From contig NC_052612.1 of the NCBI RefSeq assembly GCF_016545825.1, forward strand, positions 50,637,738-50,701,737: a stretch of DNA of 64,000 nt, in the 5' to 3' direction. The DNA comes from Eucalyptus grandis. Taxonomy: Eukaryota; Streptophyta; Magnoliopsida; Myrtales; Myrtaceae. Below, in pieces: positions 33,393-44,867 of the stretch. Numbering within the stretch: the first letter of the stretch is position 1; each line of letters starts with the position of its first letter. The translations under genes and the position numbers were made by a program. The notes under the pieces are model-generated. The model was not told the origin of the DNA, searched no databases, and saw only the letters and a program-made list of their open reading frames with translations.

Positions 33393-36300
33393 TCACAAGG
33401 ACATGAGCGCACGAAAATCGTCCAACCCAATCTCACTTCGATCTTTTGAAACCCTCTTCCCAAATGCTTCCCTTGCCAATTTCTTCTTCCTCTCCTGTAA
33501 CTCCAATATCCTCTCTTCGATACTGTTACGTGCTATCAACCTTACAATCTTCACATCCTCCTTTTGCCCGATCCTGTGAACTCGATCCATGGCTTGTTCC
33601 TCAACTGCAGGATTCCACCACGGTTCTAGCAGATAAACCGTCGATGCAGCTGTCAGATTTATACCAGCACCAGAAGCCTTGAGGCTGGCAAGCAACACGG
33701 TGGCTGTACATTGCTCATGCGCTCCAAACTCTTCAATCACTCGTGATCTCCTTTTTGCATTCATTGAACCGTCCAGGCGCAAGATCTTAAAACCAGCCGC
33801 TCTAAGTGGCTCTTCCAAGAGTAATAGCATTTTTCTAAATTGGGAATACACAACTGATTTTGAAGTCAATTTTTGGTCCTTTGCTGCAAGGAGGAGTTTC
33901 AAAAGAGCAGAAACTTTGGCAGAAGAAATGGATTCAGAACAATTTTCCACTTTGCTATTTTCAGATGATTCCGTTGGAGCAGAGAATAGGTCAGACTCGG
34001 TCAAAGGACGGCGACAAAGGGGACAGTTCCTTTTCGAATTCTGTAGAGTCTTGAGAATACAAGCTCGGCAATAGATGTGAGCACAACAAGTGATTATGAG
34101 ATCAGTACATGGAGAAATGCATATAGGGCAATCAAAATCTTCACCATCTTGCAGCACTGCAACCAACTTCTTCAGCAACTCTGGGTTATTAGATACATCT
34201 GCCACATTTGAGATCACAGTTATCTATTGTTCATTGCACATCAGATAAAAGCACAAAGGACCTCCATAACTTTTGAGGACAGATAATGGAAACGCAATCT
34301 TAATACATGACACTGTCCACGGCCTTATTTACTTAAAAAAATAAAATTCAGTTGCATAATTAACCAAAATTACAAATTTAAAGATATCCATCGATAACAA
34401 AAGTTTAAGTTCTATAAAGTCTTCAAAGTGTGTTCTTCAAACTCAACATAAGAAAACACTTCCTCAGATTTAGTCAAAACTCCCAAGGCAAATTTAGATA
34501 GCTGAGTAGCAGGCAGATTGCTGATAACATGTGCCATATTAAAACTCCAAGTTATTATAAAAAAATAAAAAATAAATAATAATAATAATAAAATAAACCC
34601 AAAATGAAAGGAAAATTATCATGCGATGCTTCTGTGGGTTGACTGGCATGTAGCAGATATCCAATTAATACTGTTGAGCTAAACTGATTTCATATTTGAG
34701 TCACATGTATGCATGTAGCCGATCAGAGTTTTAGATCAGGCTGACTACTTCACAAGCAAGCTATAAACAGGTCAGGAGTAAAACATGTCCAACTCCCATC
34801 CTCGCCATCCAAGAGTCTTACTCAAAATTTAATTACTAACAATAATAGCCATTGCTCTAATTAATGTCCCAAATGAGGCAAAACTTCCTTTTGAGTGAAA
34901 TCATGAGAACATTTAAGTACACATGCTGATTCATGAACAGATTGTACAGTGAACTAGAAGAAGCATTATGACAGCAACTCTTTCTTTCTTCCCAATTTTG
35001 GCTAAGTGGGAAACTAGAGGAAATTCAAGAATCACAAATGTTCAAACAACTGAAACCTAGTTTTGCATGACAAATGTTTACAAAGGTAAAACCACAAATA
35101 ACAACCGTGACAACAATTGCACAACACCAGCTCAACCACCAAAACTAACTTAAACAATCTTCGCAAAATTCTCTCCTCAATGGTGAAATAATATACCAAG
35201 TCATGTATAAAAGAACACATAGTATCCATTAGGACTTCACAATACCTTCAATATTGTCAGATGGAAGAAGCGACTTCAGATCTGGAGGGCACAAGGCCAT
35301 GCTAATGCATATCTGTCTAAGTCTCAGAATTATACCAAGCACAGTAGTGTAATTACGCATCAAACTGCCAGCATTGATACATTCCTGGACAGCACTCTTG
35401 GCCTTTCTTTCCATCTGGTCATACAGTTCACGTTCTTCACGAGAAAGTTCGACATAACAAGTCTCTATTGTTTTTTGGGTAATCCAATCAAACCCTTGTC
35501 CTTTGTCCTTCGTAGAGAAATGGTGGCCATCAGAACCTGAAGCAAAATACATTAAAATACCACATAAAGAGCATGGCCCACACAAGAACAGAAATCGACA
35601 GTCACAACTATTAGGCACATGAGAATAAAAGCTGTATATGAACTGATGAGGCAATTTCATCATCAAAACATTTATCCTGGTTTTATAAGTCAAAGTGATT
35701 GTTATAATGCTCCTACCGGTATCTCATGTATTAATAATCTCAAGCAGCATTCTAAGACTTCTTAAATAGATCAGATAAAAACTAAGCAGCACAGATGACT
35801 CGTTATTGAATAAAATACTATGCCTATAAAATTTCATTTTTAACATAACCTCCTAAATGGACATGCTGCAATATTAATCCTCAAAATCGGACATATATCT
35901 TTCTCTTCAATGTATAAATTGTTAGATAATTGACACCAAAATTACCTGCAGACGGGAAAGCCCTGTCTGATTCCCTTGGCTGAGTGGACGCTGGATCAAA
36001 CTTTGCCAATAGCTCTTTATAGAAAAAGGCTCAAACCGCAAAAATGACATCAAAGAGAACAAGTCAAATGAACCATTCTGAATAGGCGTTCCAGTTACCA
36101 CCCACCTCCTCTTAGCCTTCAATTTAGTGACCGCTTGGCTTTGTTGGGCATTCGCATTCTTAATCAGATGAGCTTCATCCAAAATGACTCTCCACCACTC
36201 TATCTTTTTCACAGGAGATTCTTCCCAAGGTTCCTCAGTAGCCAATATGGTATAGGTGGTCAACACAATGTCATATTTCTTAAGCTCCTCAGCATCTCTC

Positions 36301-37509
36301 GTCCTGTCTCCATAGTACATATATACTTTCATCTTCCCAGGAATAGTATGCTCGCTTAGCTGTGTAATCCAAGTGGAAAACACAGATGGAGGGCACACAA
36401 CTAAAGTCGATTTGGTACTCAGCACATCAGGCGTCTCATCTAGACTTGAAGATGATGCCTTCCGATTACTAGTTGAAGCAGTTTTTTGGGTTTTACGCTT
36501 CTTTTGCGACTGAGAAACCCCTTTACTCGTTCTACCTCTCTTACCCTTTGTCTTAGCCGACTCAGATCGAACCTCATCATCCCCACATTGTTCACCAGCA
36601 CTATTGACACGATCCCCAGCTATAAAACTACCAAATTTATCAAAAGCAATCAAAGAAAGTAATGTCAAAGTCTTACCCAAACCCATATCATCTGCAAAAA
36701 TGCCACCTCGCAGAGGTTCCGGCCGCTTATCTGTGCGATAGTTCGTCAATACGTTCACATACTCGCCATCTCTCTCCTCCCAAAATGGAGGCAACTCCCC
36801 AGAATTCTCTCTATGAACCAACCAACCCAAACCCTCCTTCTGATGTTGGAACAGTACAGACTTAATCACCTCTCCCGGTGGCTCCAGGGCCTCCATCTTC
36901 GCCTTCTTCCCGACATTCTCGTCGGCCAGCTTAAAATCTCATCCACACTCCTCACCTCCTTCCCACCCTTCCTCTCCTTCACCACGACCGCCTCCGACAG
37001 GGCGAACGACGCGCCCGCGTCCGAAATGAGCACCAACCCGCCTCGCGAAACAGCCGACTTCACGAGGTCGAAGGCCTCGACCCTGGCAAAGATGTGAACT
37101 TGGCAGGCGATCCTGAACTTGCTCCCGGCGCTGCTGGTCTTGGGCACGATGCCCTCGACGGAGATCACGTGGGAGTCGATCAAGGGGGCCAGGACGGCGG
37201 CGACGGCGCGCTCGATGTGGCCGACCTGGACGGACCTGGTGTTGAGGACCTTGATGGCGTTCTCGTCGTAGGGGTTGAGGGGCTCGCGGACGAGGCCCAC
37301 CATCTCGCGGCCGCTGATGGTGCCGGAGTAGTGGCGGAGGCCGACGACGTTGGCGATGATGAAGCCGAGGAGGTACGTTTCGGAGGCGGACGCTTGAGAG
37401 GAGGAGGAAGAAGAAGGCTGGGAGCCTTGAGAAGCGATGGGGGGCTCGTCGTCTGATTCGCAGAACTGCCAGTAAAGGTGCTGCAGAAAGTTGCGGGCAA
37501 GGTCCCCAT
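33393..37509 (-). CDS. SM3L1: HIRAN-SNF2-RING helicase, HLTF/RAD5-like (three exons, three frame breaks)
   Basis: A nuclear DNA-dependent ATPase and probable E3 ubiquitin ligase of the HLTF/Rad5 family, which acts in DNA damage tolerance. Exon 1 is about 37509-35946, exon 2 is 35536-35246 and exon 3 is 34198-33393, with GT-AG ends. HIRAN (LLGFIIANVVGLRHY) is followed by Walker A DDMGLGKT, the DEAH box ILDEAHLIKN, a C3HC4 RING (CPICISPC...CPLC) inside the helicase, and the C-terminal motif AMDRVHRIGQK. It ends in ALMSL. It looks closest to the Arabidopsis At5g05130 type. The frame breaks at three homopolymers: G4 at 37504-37507, T4 at 36933-36936, A6 at 35471-35476. One added base at each would give one continuous frame. 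The start is uncertain: the ATG at 37509 is one base out of frame with HIRAN, and the first in-frame ATG is at 37303. Confidence 0.88.
34199..35245 (-). other. Helicase intron 2
   Basis: A 1,047-bp intron with GT at 35245-35244 and AG at 34200-34199. It contains AT-rich sequence and an (AAT)n-like run near 34570. No nested gene is seen. Confidence 0.75.
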
Positions 37510-37610
37510 GGCTAGAGAGAGAGAGAGTGAGAGAGGCGGTGAAGATGAAGAAGGTGTCTCCTCCTTTGAGATTAAAGGTCTTCCCTTTTTTTTTTTGAAA
37601 ATTTAAGGTT

Positions 37611-37641
37611 TGAGAGAGAGAGAGAGTGTGTGTGTGTGTGT
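37611..37641. repeat. GA/TG compound microsatellite upstream of the helicase
   Basis: (GA)n at 37611-37626 passes into (TG)n to 37641. A second GA tract at 37516-37530 lies just before the presumed start, on the minus strand a CT-rich leader as is common in plant 5' UTRs. Confidence 0.8.
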
Positions 37642-38284
37642 CGGTTGATGATCGGGTCGGCTGGCTCGCGCCGCCGTTTCGCTTCGGCTGAGATGTATGG
37701 TTTTGAATGCAGGGGAACGGGCGTGTCGACTCTCTAGAATATCAAAATTAGATAACCTAAAACAAGATAATTTCCCTCGCAACATAAATCAAATTCACAA
37801 TCTCGTGAAAAATAGATAGCCTTGTTGTTATTAAATCTATCATTTCAATGGTTATATGAGAGACGGTCTTGGATATGTCATATGTATCAAAACGTAATCC
37901 AATTAAACTAACTCTGGTGAGATTTAAAGCGAATATATATTACTTATTGCGCAAAATGCTGGATCGATCATCTTACCCCCTAAACATGACTGAAATGGAA
38001 CCAAAATTCTTTTGGTTTAATCTTGCGATATGGGTTCGAACGAATTTAATTTAGAGATTACGAATGCTTGCATAATCAAAAATTGTAATCATTACCATAG
38101 ATTGCTAATGGCAGTAGCAGAACGAGAATTTATTTCCGAATAGATTTACCTTTCTAAATAAACCGGCAAGAGATGTTTTACGATCTCATAAGAATTTTCA
38201 TAAAAGTTGATTTTGTTGATGCTACTGCGTCTCTCTTTTAGGGGATCCTCTCCTGTTGAGATGATTTAAACTTAAACACGAACT
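37642..38284. other. Intergenic, probable helicase promoter side
   Basis: The sequence is AT-rich with no supported ORF. A clear TATA box for the helicase is not seen. Confidence 0.35.
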
Positions 38285-38480
38285 GTGGCCTCTAAAGGCA
38301 ATCCAGGAATGGCAGGTACAGGCGGCCTTATTCGCGACGATGGAGGAGACTGGGCGTGTGGCTTTGCTCAATCGATATGGTGTTTGTTCTTCAGTACAAG
38401 CAGAGCTTCGGGACCAGGGTCAAATTGGGCTCGATTCATTTCTCTCGACATGAACTTGCTACTGCAGAAACTCTGAACCA
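38285..38480 (+). pseudogene. RNase H-like fragment of a plant retroelement
   Basis: The plus strand reads ASKGNPGMAGTGGLIRDDGG, then WACGFAQSI, matching the first strands of plant RVT_3-type RNase H. The frame then shifts near 38385; the other frame shows a QAEL-like continuation. Only this domain is recognisable. It is a retroelement scrap or captured domain, not a gene. Confidence 0.55.
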
Positions 38481-39089
38481 TGCTTACAACGTGGGTCTCC
38501 TATGATCACCCGGCTTATCACAGAGAATCTTGCAAGCAGTCCTTCGGGGCCGGGCGCCTTATATTTCATCTGCTGTTGGGGGATCCAGTTTTCCAAGAAG
38601 GCATTGGATTTTTAATTGGCTCCAGAGTCTAATATCAGTCTGTGCAATCAGAATTGGAGGGGTCTCCATGTGCTTCGCAGCCTTATTGAAGGCCCTCTTG
38701 CTAGGGAAGAGGAGGAGTTATTATGGCTGTGACTTTGCAAGAATTTCCTTTGATATTCCTGATTACCTGAAGAAAATTAGTACTGATGTTCCTAACTGCA
38801 GCAGGGAAAATCAAGAGCTTCAGGTTTGTCGGAATGTTCCGAAAATGGCTCTTTTTGTTTGAATTCTACGCATGGAATTGCAGCAGGCAGGAATCTCTTT
38901 CAGGTTGGGAATGAAAATTGGACACCGGCGTAGAAGGCTGATACCACCCCTAGAATTAAGCATTTTATGGGGCTTGTTATCAATAATAGCATTGCTGTTA
39001 AATCGATACCGGCTCATAGAGGAATGAATATGGACATAGTATGCTCTCAATTTTACAGCGAAGAGAAAGATTCTGAGCATAATCTGAGA

Positions 39090-39290
39090 AATTATGTGGT
39101 GCCCAAAATATTCTGGAATACGCCTATCCCGTGGCGTATTCTAATCCCTATGGTACTGTGGTCTCTATGGATTGCTAGTTTGCTTTCCTCGGCTTTGTTG
39201 GACTCCTTTGTTTATGTTTTAACTGCCTTTGTACTATTTCGACCAAAAATAAATAAAATTGCCTTGTACTACCGAATAAGAAAAAAAAAT
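39090..39290 (+). pseudogene. Possible LINE 3' fragment
   Basis: The frame contains TPIPWRILIPMVLWSLWIA, the type of sequence that follows the zinc motif near the end of plant LINE ORF2. An A-rich run follows at 39279-39289. No target duplication was found. Confidence 0.35.
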
Positions 39291-39299
39291 CCCCCATGC

Positions 39300-42200
39300 A
39301 GAGCCAAATTACTGATAACTGGCGAGGTTGGAAACACATGAAGGAGTACATATTTCTTAAGTTGGTTCAAACTAGTATGCCTATCATGCCATCTCATCGG
39401 CTACTTTCTATCACATATCTGTAGCAGAGTGCACAGAAACTGAAAGGTTTGAACCTCACAAGATTATACCGGTTGCCTATCACTAGAGAGATTGATTTTT
39501 AAAGGCTGTCAGCGATGGGCTGAAAATCGACCCATCAAATACTCGAGTTTTCTTAGAATTGTGATATTGTCATCTGCTCTACTATTGCCAGAAGACCTGG
39601 GTGGCTTGCATGCTTTGACGGTATTTCTCATCCATAGAACTTCTACACATACAAACTCCCTCCATGGCAATGTAAGAAGAATCTCAGAATGCTTGGATTG
39701 CCCATCAGCAGAGGCGCCTGGGTCTGGGAGTTGTCTAGTTTCTCTATCAAATTAATCATCGAACAACACAAGAATTACACATCTATCCAACTCCCTATGC
39801 ACATTGGCCAACCTTCAGTACTCATCTTTAAAGGATTGCTTATTGCTGGAGAAACTTCCCTACTTCGTGAGCATATAGCCGTAAAATTATCTGTAAATTT
39901 TATTGCATTTATAGCAACAATAATGTAACATAGATAGTTAACAAGATATCAAACATAAGATATTATTCATAGGTTTAATATGCATTACAGATATATACAT
40001 ACATAATGGCAGGTACAACTAAATGCTCCTTAGAATCTCATCAGTTTTCCATTGATGAGAACATATATGTTTAGAAAAAATATGATTTTTTAAGATCTTC
40101 AATTTTGTATGGATACCAATTATTACGAAATAGTTCATCGGGTATAACAAAGTAATTAATGGTCTTTATGTTTAAAGAGTGATATGGATACCAATTATGA
40201 CGAAATATTTTATCATATTTCACAAGTAACAAATCTCTACTTAAATCAGCACGATACTAACTAATCTAAATTAGATGATAACACATGTTTTACATGCAAA
40301 TTGACTGATATGGCTCACATGAAGTGCGCTAACTATTTAAAAAGTCCCTGAAAATAGCTCCAAATGAAGGAAAGAGGAAAGCTTCCACGGAGGGAAGAGT
40401 TAAAAAGGGCTAGTTTTTCAGCGATGCAGTTGACCAATATGATGATCACTAAAATTGATTCTAATCATACTTCCAGCAGAGTCAGCTGCAGGATCTATGT
40501 GCAAGAAAGTTTATGGCAGACCGCAATCACATGCCTACTTCAATCTTCAGAAATGGATCACAACAAAACAGTCATTCCAGAAGAACACAAACAGAGCAAT
40601 AAAGGCCATAAAGCAGTGACTACTCCTGCAATTTATATTACGGGAGGCAAGTGCCAAACAGCTGATGTGCCTAATGTCATTTCAATTCATATTGTTTCCT
40701 TTCCAACAAAGAATTAACCTTATCAAGATTCAGTGTTTACAGCACTGTGGAAGAAACAACCCAAACATCATCAATTTAACACAGAACTCTTAAAATTCCA
40801 CATCTAAAATCTCTACAAACATGTTCAGCTACACTAATTTAGGTAGACATAAGCATATTCACTCCTAGTCACGTTGAATTTGCTGTAGATTCCAAGTAGA
40901 CAAGTACAAACTTCTGCAGATTGAAAACCAGCCACGCATCCAACAACCCACTAAGCAACATCTTCAAGATGGACAATCTCTTCAAACAGAGAAACAGAGG
41001 AGCAGAAATCTTTATTTGCATATAGGAAGCTAGGATTTGTCCAGGAACAACCAATTTGCCCTTGAAAGAAAGAGCACTGGCTTACCCAACCTTCAGTCGC
41101 ACTGTCACTGCAATGCAAGACATGCATTTTGTCACTGCTTTTGAGTCTGCAAAGTAGCAGTGAAAATGCAAGTCATTATTTGGCACATAGTTGTTCAACA
41201 ATATCAGCATCCCACAACAAGGAGCTTAGAAAGGGATCAAGAGCATGGACACAAGAGAAATTGACATCCATCCAGAACTGTATCCATTGCTCAGAAACTG
41301 TAAATCTGAAGGACAATATGGAATCTTATTGATGCGCCCAGTCTAAATTTTCTTTTTCTTTTTCTCACACCACAGCTCTCTAAATAATCACAAGAACTTA
41401 ATAATCTACCTAAAAGAGATGTAACATCAATGTCTAAGCCAATCATGCATGTGTGAAGTAAGGCTCACAACATGCTTCATATGTATCAACTGTCAAGTAC
41501 CTAGTATTTTAGCAAAAGAATGCAGATCTAGGGATCATGGCACCATTGGGGCAATAGCGGATTGTTGAGTTACAAGTATTATATCTTTGCAAATGAAAAG
41601 TCAAAATCCCTTTAAGGAGAGGCATAACTTAGGTCACTTTAGGATGACCAGGCAGATCAAATTACTAGGAAATGTGAAAGAGTTCCTCAGTTCTTTAGTC
41701 TACCTCGCCTTCCACTAATTCACTGACCACAATATTTTACCATCAAATGTGTTTTGTACTTTGTCCTGCAGATAACCATTTACTTGGCCATTTCTCGCAG
41801 GGCAGAAATTGTATGGAAAAACTGAACTTCAAAGGCTCAAAAGAGTCAACTACCCTAAAGTTTAAAATTTCAGCATACCCAAAGATGCTACCTATAGAAG
41901 TAATGCAATTCAGGACAACCTATTCACATTTTTCTGAATAATTAATCATGCTAAGGTAATTTGAGAATATCACCATTGTATCTTGCTAGATCACACAACA
42001 ACAAAAGCTGGAAAGCATCTTACAGAAAACTCTACGGTCACAACCGGAAAGAAATTTCTAAATACTGCAGGCAACACATTCAATAATACGCCAATAATCT
42101 GTCCAAGAGAATCCTCTAGAAAATATCTCCTAAATGAATTGAAAATGACAGTTTCAGGTGGACATTGATGGATAAAAAGCCAGGAAATGGCAGGCGAGTT

Positions 42201-42411
42201 CTCAAGGGACAACAATGTCAGCAATTATAGTGTTTTCCCCTTATATGGAATGGTGCGATGTGGGTTTATCTTCTATGTGTCATCGACGCAGTGCTCGAAC
42301 AAAGAAAAAAGCTCAGAACAAAGAGGTCTCGACAGACCAATAGCTGAACAAAACATCAGACACGACACTGAGCAAACTAGTAGAAAGTCTTCGAAAGAGA
42401 GGCATTGCATA
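39300..42411. other. No gene supported
   Basis: 3.1 kb of AT-rich DNA. ORFs of 60-120 codons (for example 39492-39755 and 40364-40717) have no recognisable motif, splice context or biased composition. The part near 42411 probably includes the MZT1 3' UTR. Confidence 0.4.
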
Positions 42412-42681
42412 CTAAGACCTAGTGCCCGAACCAGCCCGAGGAATTGGGCCAAGAGACGGGCGACGAACCTCATACGGGCCCGGCATCGGGACGGCCGCGG
42501 CAGAAGGCTCCCGGTGGAGCTCCCTGACGACCGCCGCGAGCGCCTCGGGGTTCACGCCCAGGTCGCAGAGGGCGATGAGGACGGAGAGGGTGTGGCGGTC
42601 GAGGCCGGTGTCGAGGATGTTCGACATGTGGAACGCGAGATCCAGGGACTCCCGGGCGGTCCGGGCGGCTTCCTGGTCCAT
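42412..42681 (-). CDS. MZT1: Mitotic-spindle organizing protein 1 (MOZART1 / GIP1)
   Basis: The small partner of gamma-tubulin complex proteins, needed for microtubule nucleation at the nuclear envelope and cortex. The 89-residue single-exon frame shows the helical core ARESLDLAFHMSNILDTGLD, then RHTLSVLIALCDLGVNPEAL and AAVVRELHRE, nearly matching plant GIP proteins. I chose the ATG at 42681 (MDQEAARTARES) because plant GIPs start there. An in-frame ATG at 42723 would add 14 Arg-rich residues. The tail after the core is 29 residues, rich in Pro, Arg and Gly, and such tails vary among plants. The coding region is a GC-rich island in AT-rich flanks. A plus-strand ORF across it is only the antisense shadow. 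Confidence 0.92.
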   Translation of the reverse strand: MDQEAARTARESLDLAFHMSNILDTGLDRHTLSVLIALCDLGVNPEALAAVVRELHREPSAAAVPMPGPYEVRRPSLGPIPRAGSGTRS

Positions 42682-43833
42682 CGCCGCCGATCGACGCCTT
42701 GTCCTCGCCGGAGACCTGCCCACGCGAATCGCTCGTTAGCCTGCGCGTTCACGAATTCGTCTGCGGGTCGAATTCGATTGGGGGAATTCAGGGGGTTTTC
42801 TACCGGAGAATCGCTCGTCGGCCTACGGGGTCGCCGGCGATCTGGACGGCGGGGTGTGCCGCGCTCTCCGGCGATCCTCTTGTTGAATGAAGAAGAAGAA
42901 GAGAGCGAGGGAAGACTGGAAGATCCAGAAGAGACTACCGATTCAAAAAAAAACCTCGAGTGTTAAGATTAGAGGGGACATTATTTATAAAAAAACAAAA
43001 ACAACATTAGTGCTGGAACTTTACTTCGATGTTCATTTTCATCATTGGATTTTAATTTTGATTAATTTGATTGATTTATTGTTTTAAATTAGCTGGATCA
43101 ACATCCAACACCTCAATCCAAGTTAAAGTATGAATTGTCCATGGCCATGCTAGCTCGAGCACGGCACACCGATGCGATCGGATGGCCTTCATGACAAAAG
43201 AGGTAGCCAGCGATAGGCCTATACTTGTTTGGGAAGATCATCGTAACAGCATCTATCGATCCTAATAAGGTGATCTAAACCTAAAATTGTTATGAATTCC
43301 GATAATTAGTCTTAATTTGGGAAATATCTTTTGAGGTTGTTTATGATGCGTTTGATAACTTTTAGTTTTGAAAATAATTTCTATTTAAAAATAACTTTTT
43401 TCATTTTTATTCCAAAAAACGAAGAAGTAGATTTTTTTTTTTTTTTTTTTCTGTTTCAAATACATTCTTTGACCACTTTTCTATTCTAAGGAGTTGTAAA
43501 ATTAGGGGCGTTTGTTTTCGTTTCTTTTTTTTTTTTTTTAAACAACTTTTCGTTTTTTTGTTAAGGAAAAAAAAGTAGCAAATAAACGCGTTTGGGTGCG
43601 TTTTTGTCCAAAATGTTTTTCCCAGAAACACATCTGTAACGAAAACACTTGTTTCTTGTTTTCAAACAAATTTTAAACACTTTTCTTCTTCTCTCTTTTT
43701 TCTTCTTCTTCTTCTTCTTTTTCTTTCTTTTTCTTTGGCCTACTATTTTGATTTCTATTCTTTAGCTGACATTATCAAATGGATTTATTCTTTTTTATGA
43801 GAACAAAAGAACAAAAAATAGAAAAATAATATA
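42682..43833. other. MZT1 upstream region and degraded TIR-like sequence
   Basis: 42682-42960 is GC-rich, probably the 5' UTR of MZT1. From about 43330 come words like those in the neighbouring TIR elements (GATGCGTTTGATAAC, GGGCGTTTGTTTTCG, GTTTGGGTGCG) with T-runs at 43432-43450 and 43527-43538. This looks like remains of older elements of the same family. Ends cannot be fixed. Confidence 0.4.
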
Positions 43834-44571
43834 GGGCGCATTTGGTAACGCTTCGTTCAAAATTGTTTTAGGGAACGAAAGAAAAAAAAAATGTTTCTAT
43901 TCCTGGGAACAATTTTTGATTTAAACACGCGTTTGGTAAATTTGTTTTAAACAATTCTTTTTTGTTTCTTTTTAATTTTTTAATATTTTTATTTTTATTT
44001 TCTTTTTTCCTTTCTTTTTTTTTTCTTTTTTTTTCTTCTTTTGGCCGGTCTCGGCCTCCGGCGACTCCCGACGAGGGCCGACAGCCTCGCCTTGGCCGGG
44101 GCGAGCTTAGGCTCGCCAGATCCGGCGACGCTCGGCCTCGCCATGGTTGGGCGAGGCCGAGCCTCGCCGACGCCGGGGCGAGCTTGGCTCGCGAGATCCG
44201 GCGAGGCCAAGCGTCGCCCGACCCCCGGCGAGGCTCGGCCTCGCTAGATCTGGGCGAGCTCGGCCTCGCCGGGGCCAGCCGAGGTCGTTGGCCCTCGACG
44301 GCCGGGCCGCAGGCCATGCCGAGGCCTAAGAACTGACCAAAGAAAAAGAAGAAGAAAAGAAAAAGAAAAAGAGAAAAGTGTTAAAAATTTTGTTTCAAAA
44401 ACAAGAAACAACTTTTTTTTTTTTGTTTCTGTTCGGATGTGTTTTAAGGAACAAAAAAATAGTTTTGGAACAAAACGCACACAAACGTATTTGCATTCCT
44501 TTTTGTTCCCAGGAACAAAAAACGAAATTTTTGTTCCTAGGAACAAAAACAAGTTGCAAACAAACAGGCCC
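43834..44571. mobile_element. TIR element with pyrimidine tract, GC core and purine tract
   Basis: It starts GGGCGCATTTGGTAACG and ends CAAACAGGCCC, imperfect inverted ends, with ATA on both sides (43831-43833 and 44572-44574). The first 20 bases match the element at 3671. Inside are a T/C tract to 44040, a GC core (44041-44330) built of GGCGAG/CTCGCC words with near-tandem units of about 40 bases, an A/G tract (44337-44380), and GTTCC(T/C)AGGAAC arms. No transposase. The ATA duplication is not the usual TWA, so class is less sure than at 3671. Confidence 0.65.
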
Positions 44572-44867
44572 ATAGTGACCAAACAGGTCCTAAATGTGTT
44601 AAAAATATAAATTTAAGGTTTTTGTATCATAAAAAAAAAAAAAAAAAATCTGAGATAAATGTGTCATGATTGGCAAAATTCTAAGTCTTTAGCACCACAA
44701 AAAAAGTTTAAAATAAATGTATCATAATTGGCATGGTTCAATTATCGTGAGGTGAGAGTACAGTAAATTTGAAACCAAGAATTAGAATATTATCTCAGGA
44801 CAATTCTTTCATCTTCTATAGGTCATTAACGAGGTGCCAAGGGAGTGATTTGCACTCCTTTTACCGT

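Noticed and set aside
37094..37456. Plus-strand 120-codon ORF rich in Gly, Asp and Val
   Set aside because: It is antisense to the HIRAN exon of the helicase; GC-rich codons open the opposite strand.
37180..37509. Minus-strand ORF starting at the ATG at 37509 as the helicase N-terminus
   Set aside because: That frame is Ser/Pro/Thr-rich with no HIRAN match, while the neighbouring frame encodes HIRAN directly from the third base of this ATG.
38020..38050. GGTTCGAA near 38033 as a tRNA T-loop
   Set aside because: No cloverleaf can be folded around it and there is no A-box at the right distance.
42187..42966. Plus-strand 259-codon ORF
   Set aside because: It is antisense to MZT1, whose protein is clearly recognised on the minus strand.
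43868..44336. ORFs of up to 149 codons in the element at 43834
   Set aside because: Near-tandem GGCGAG/CTCGCC words keep several frames open on both strands; no domain.
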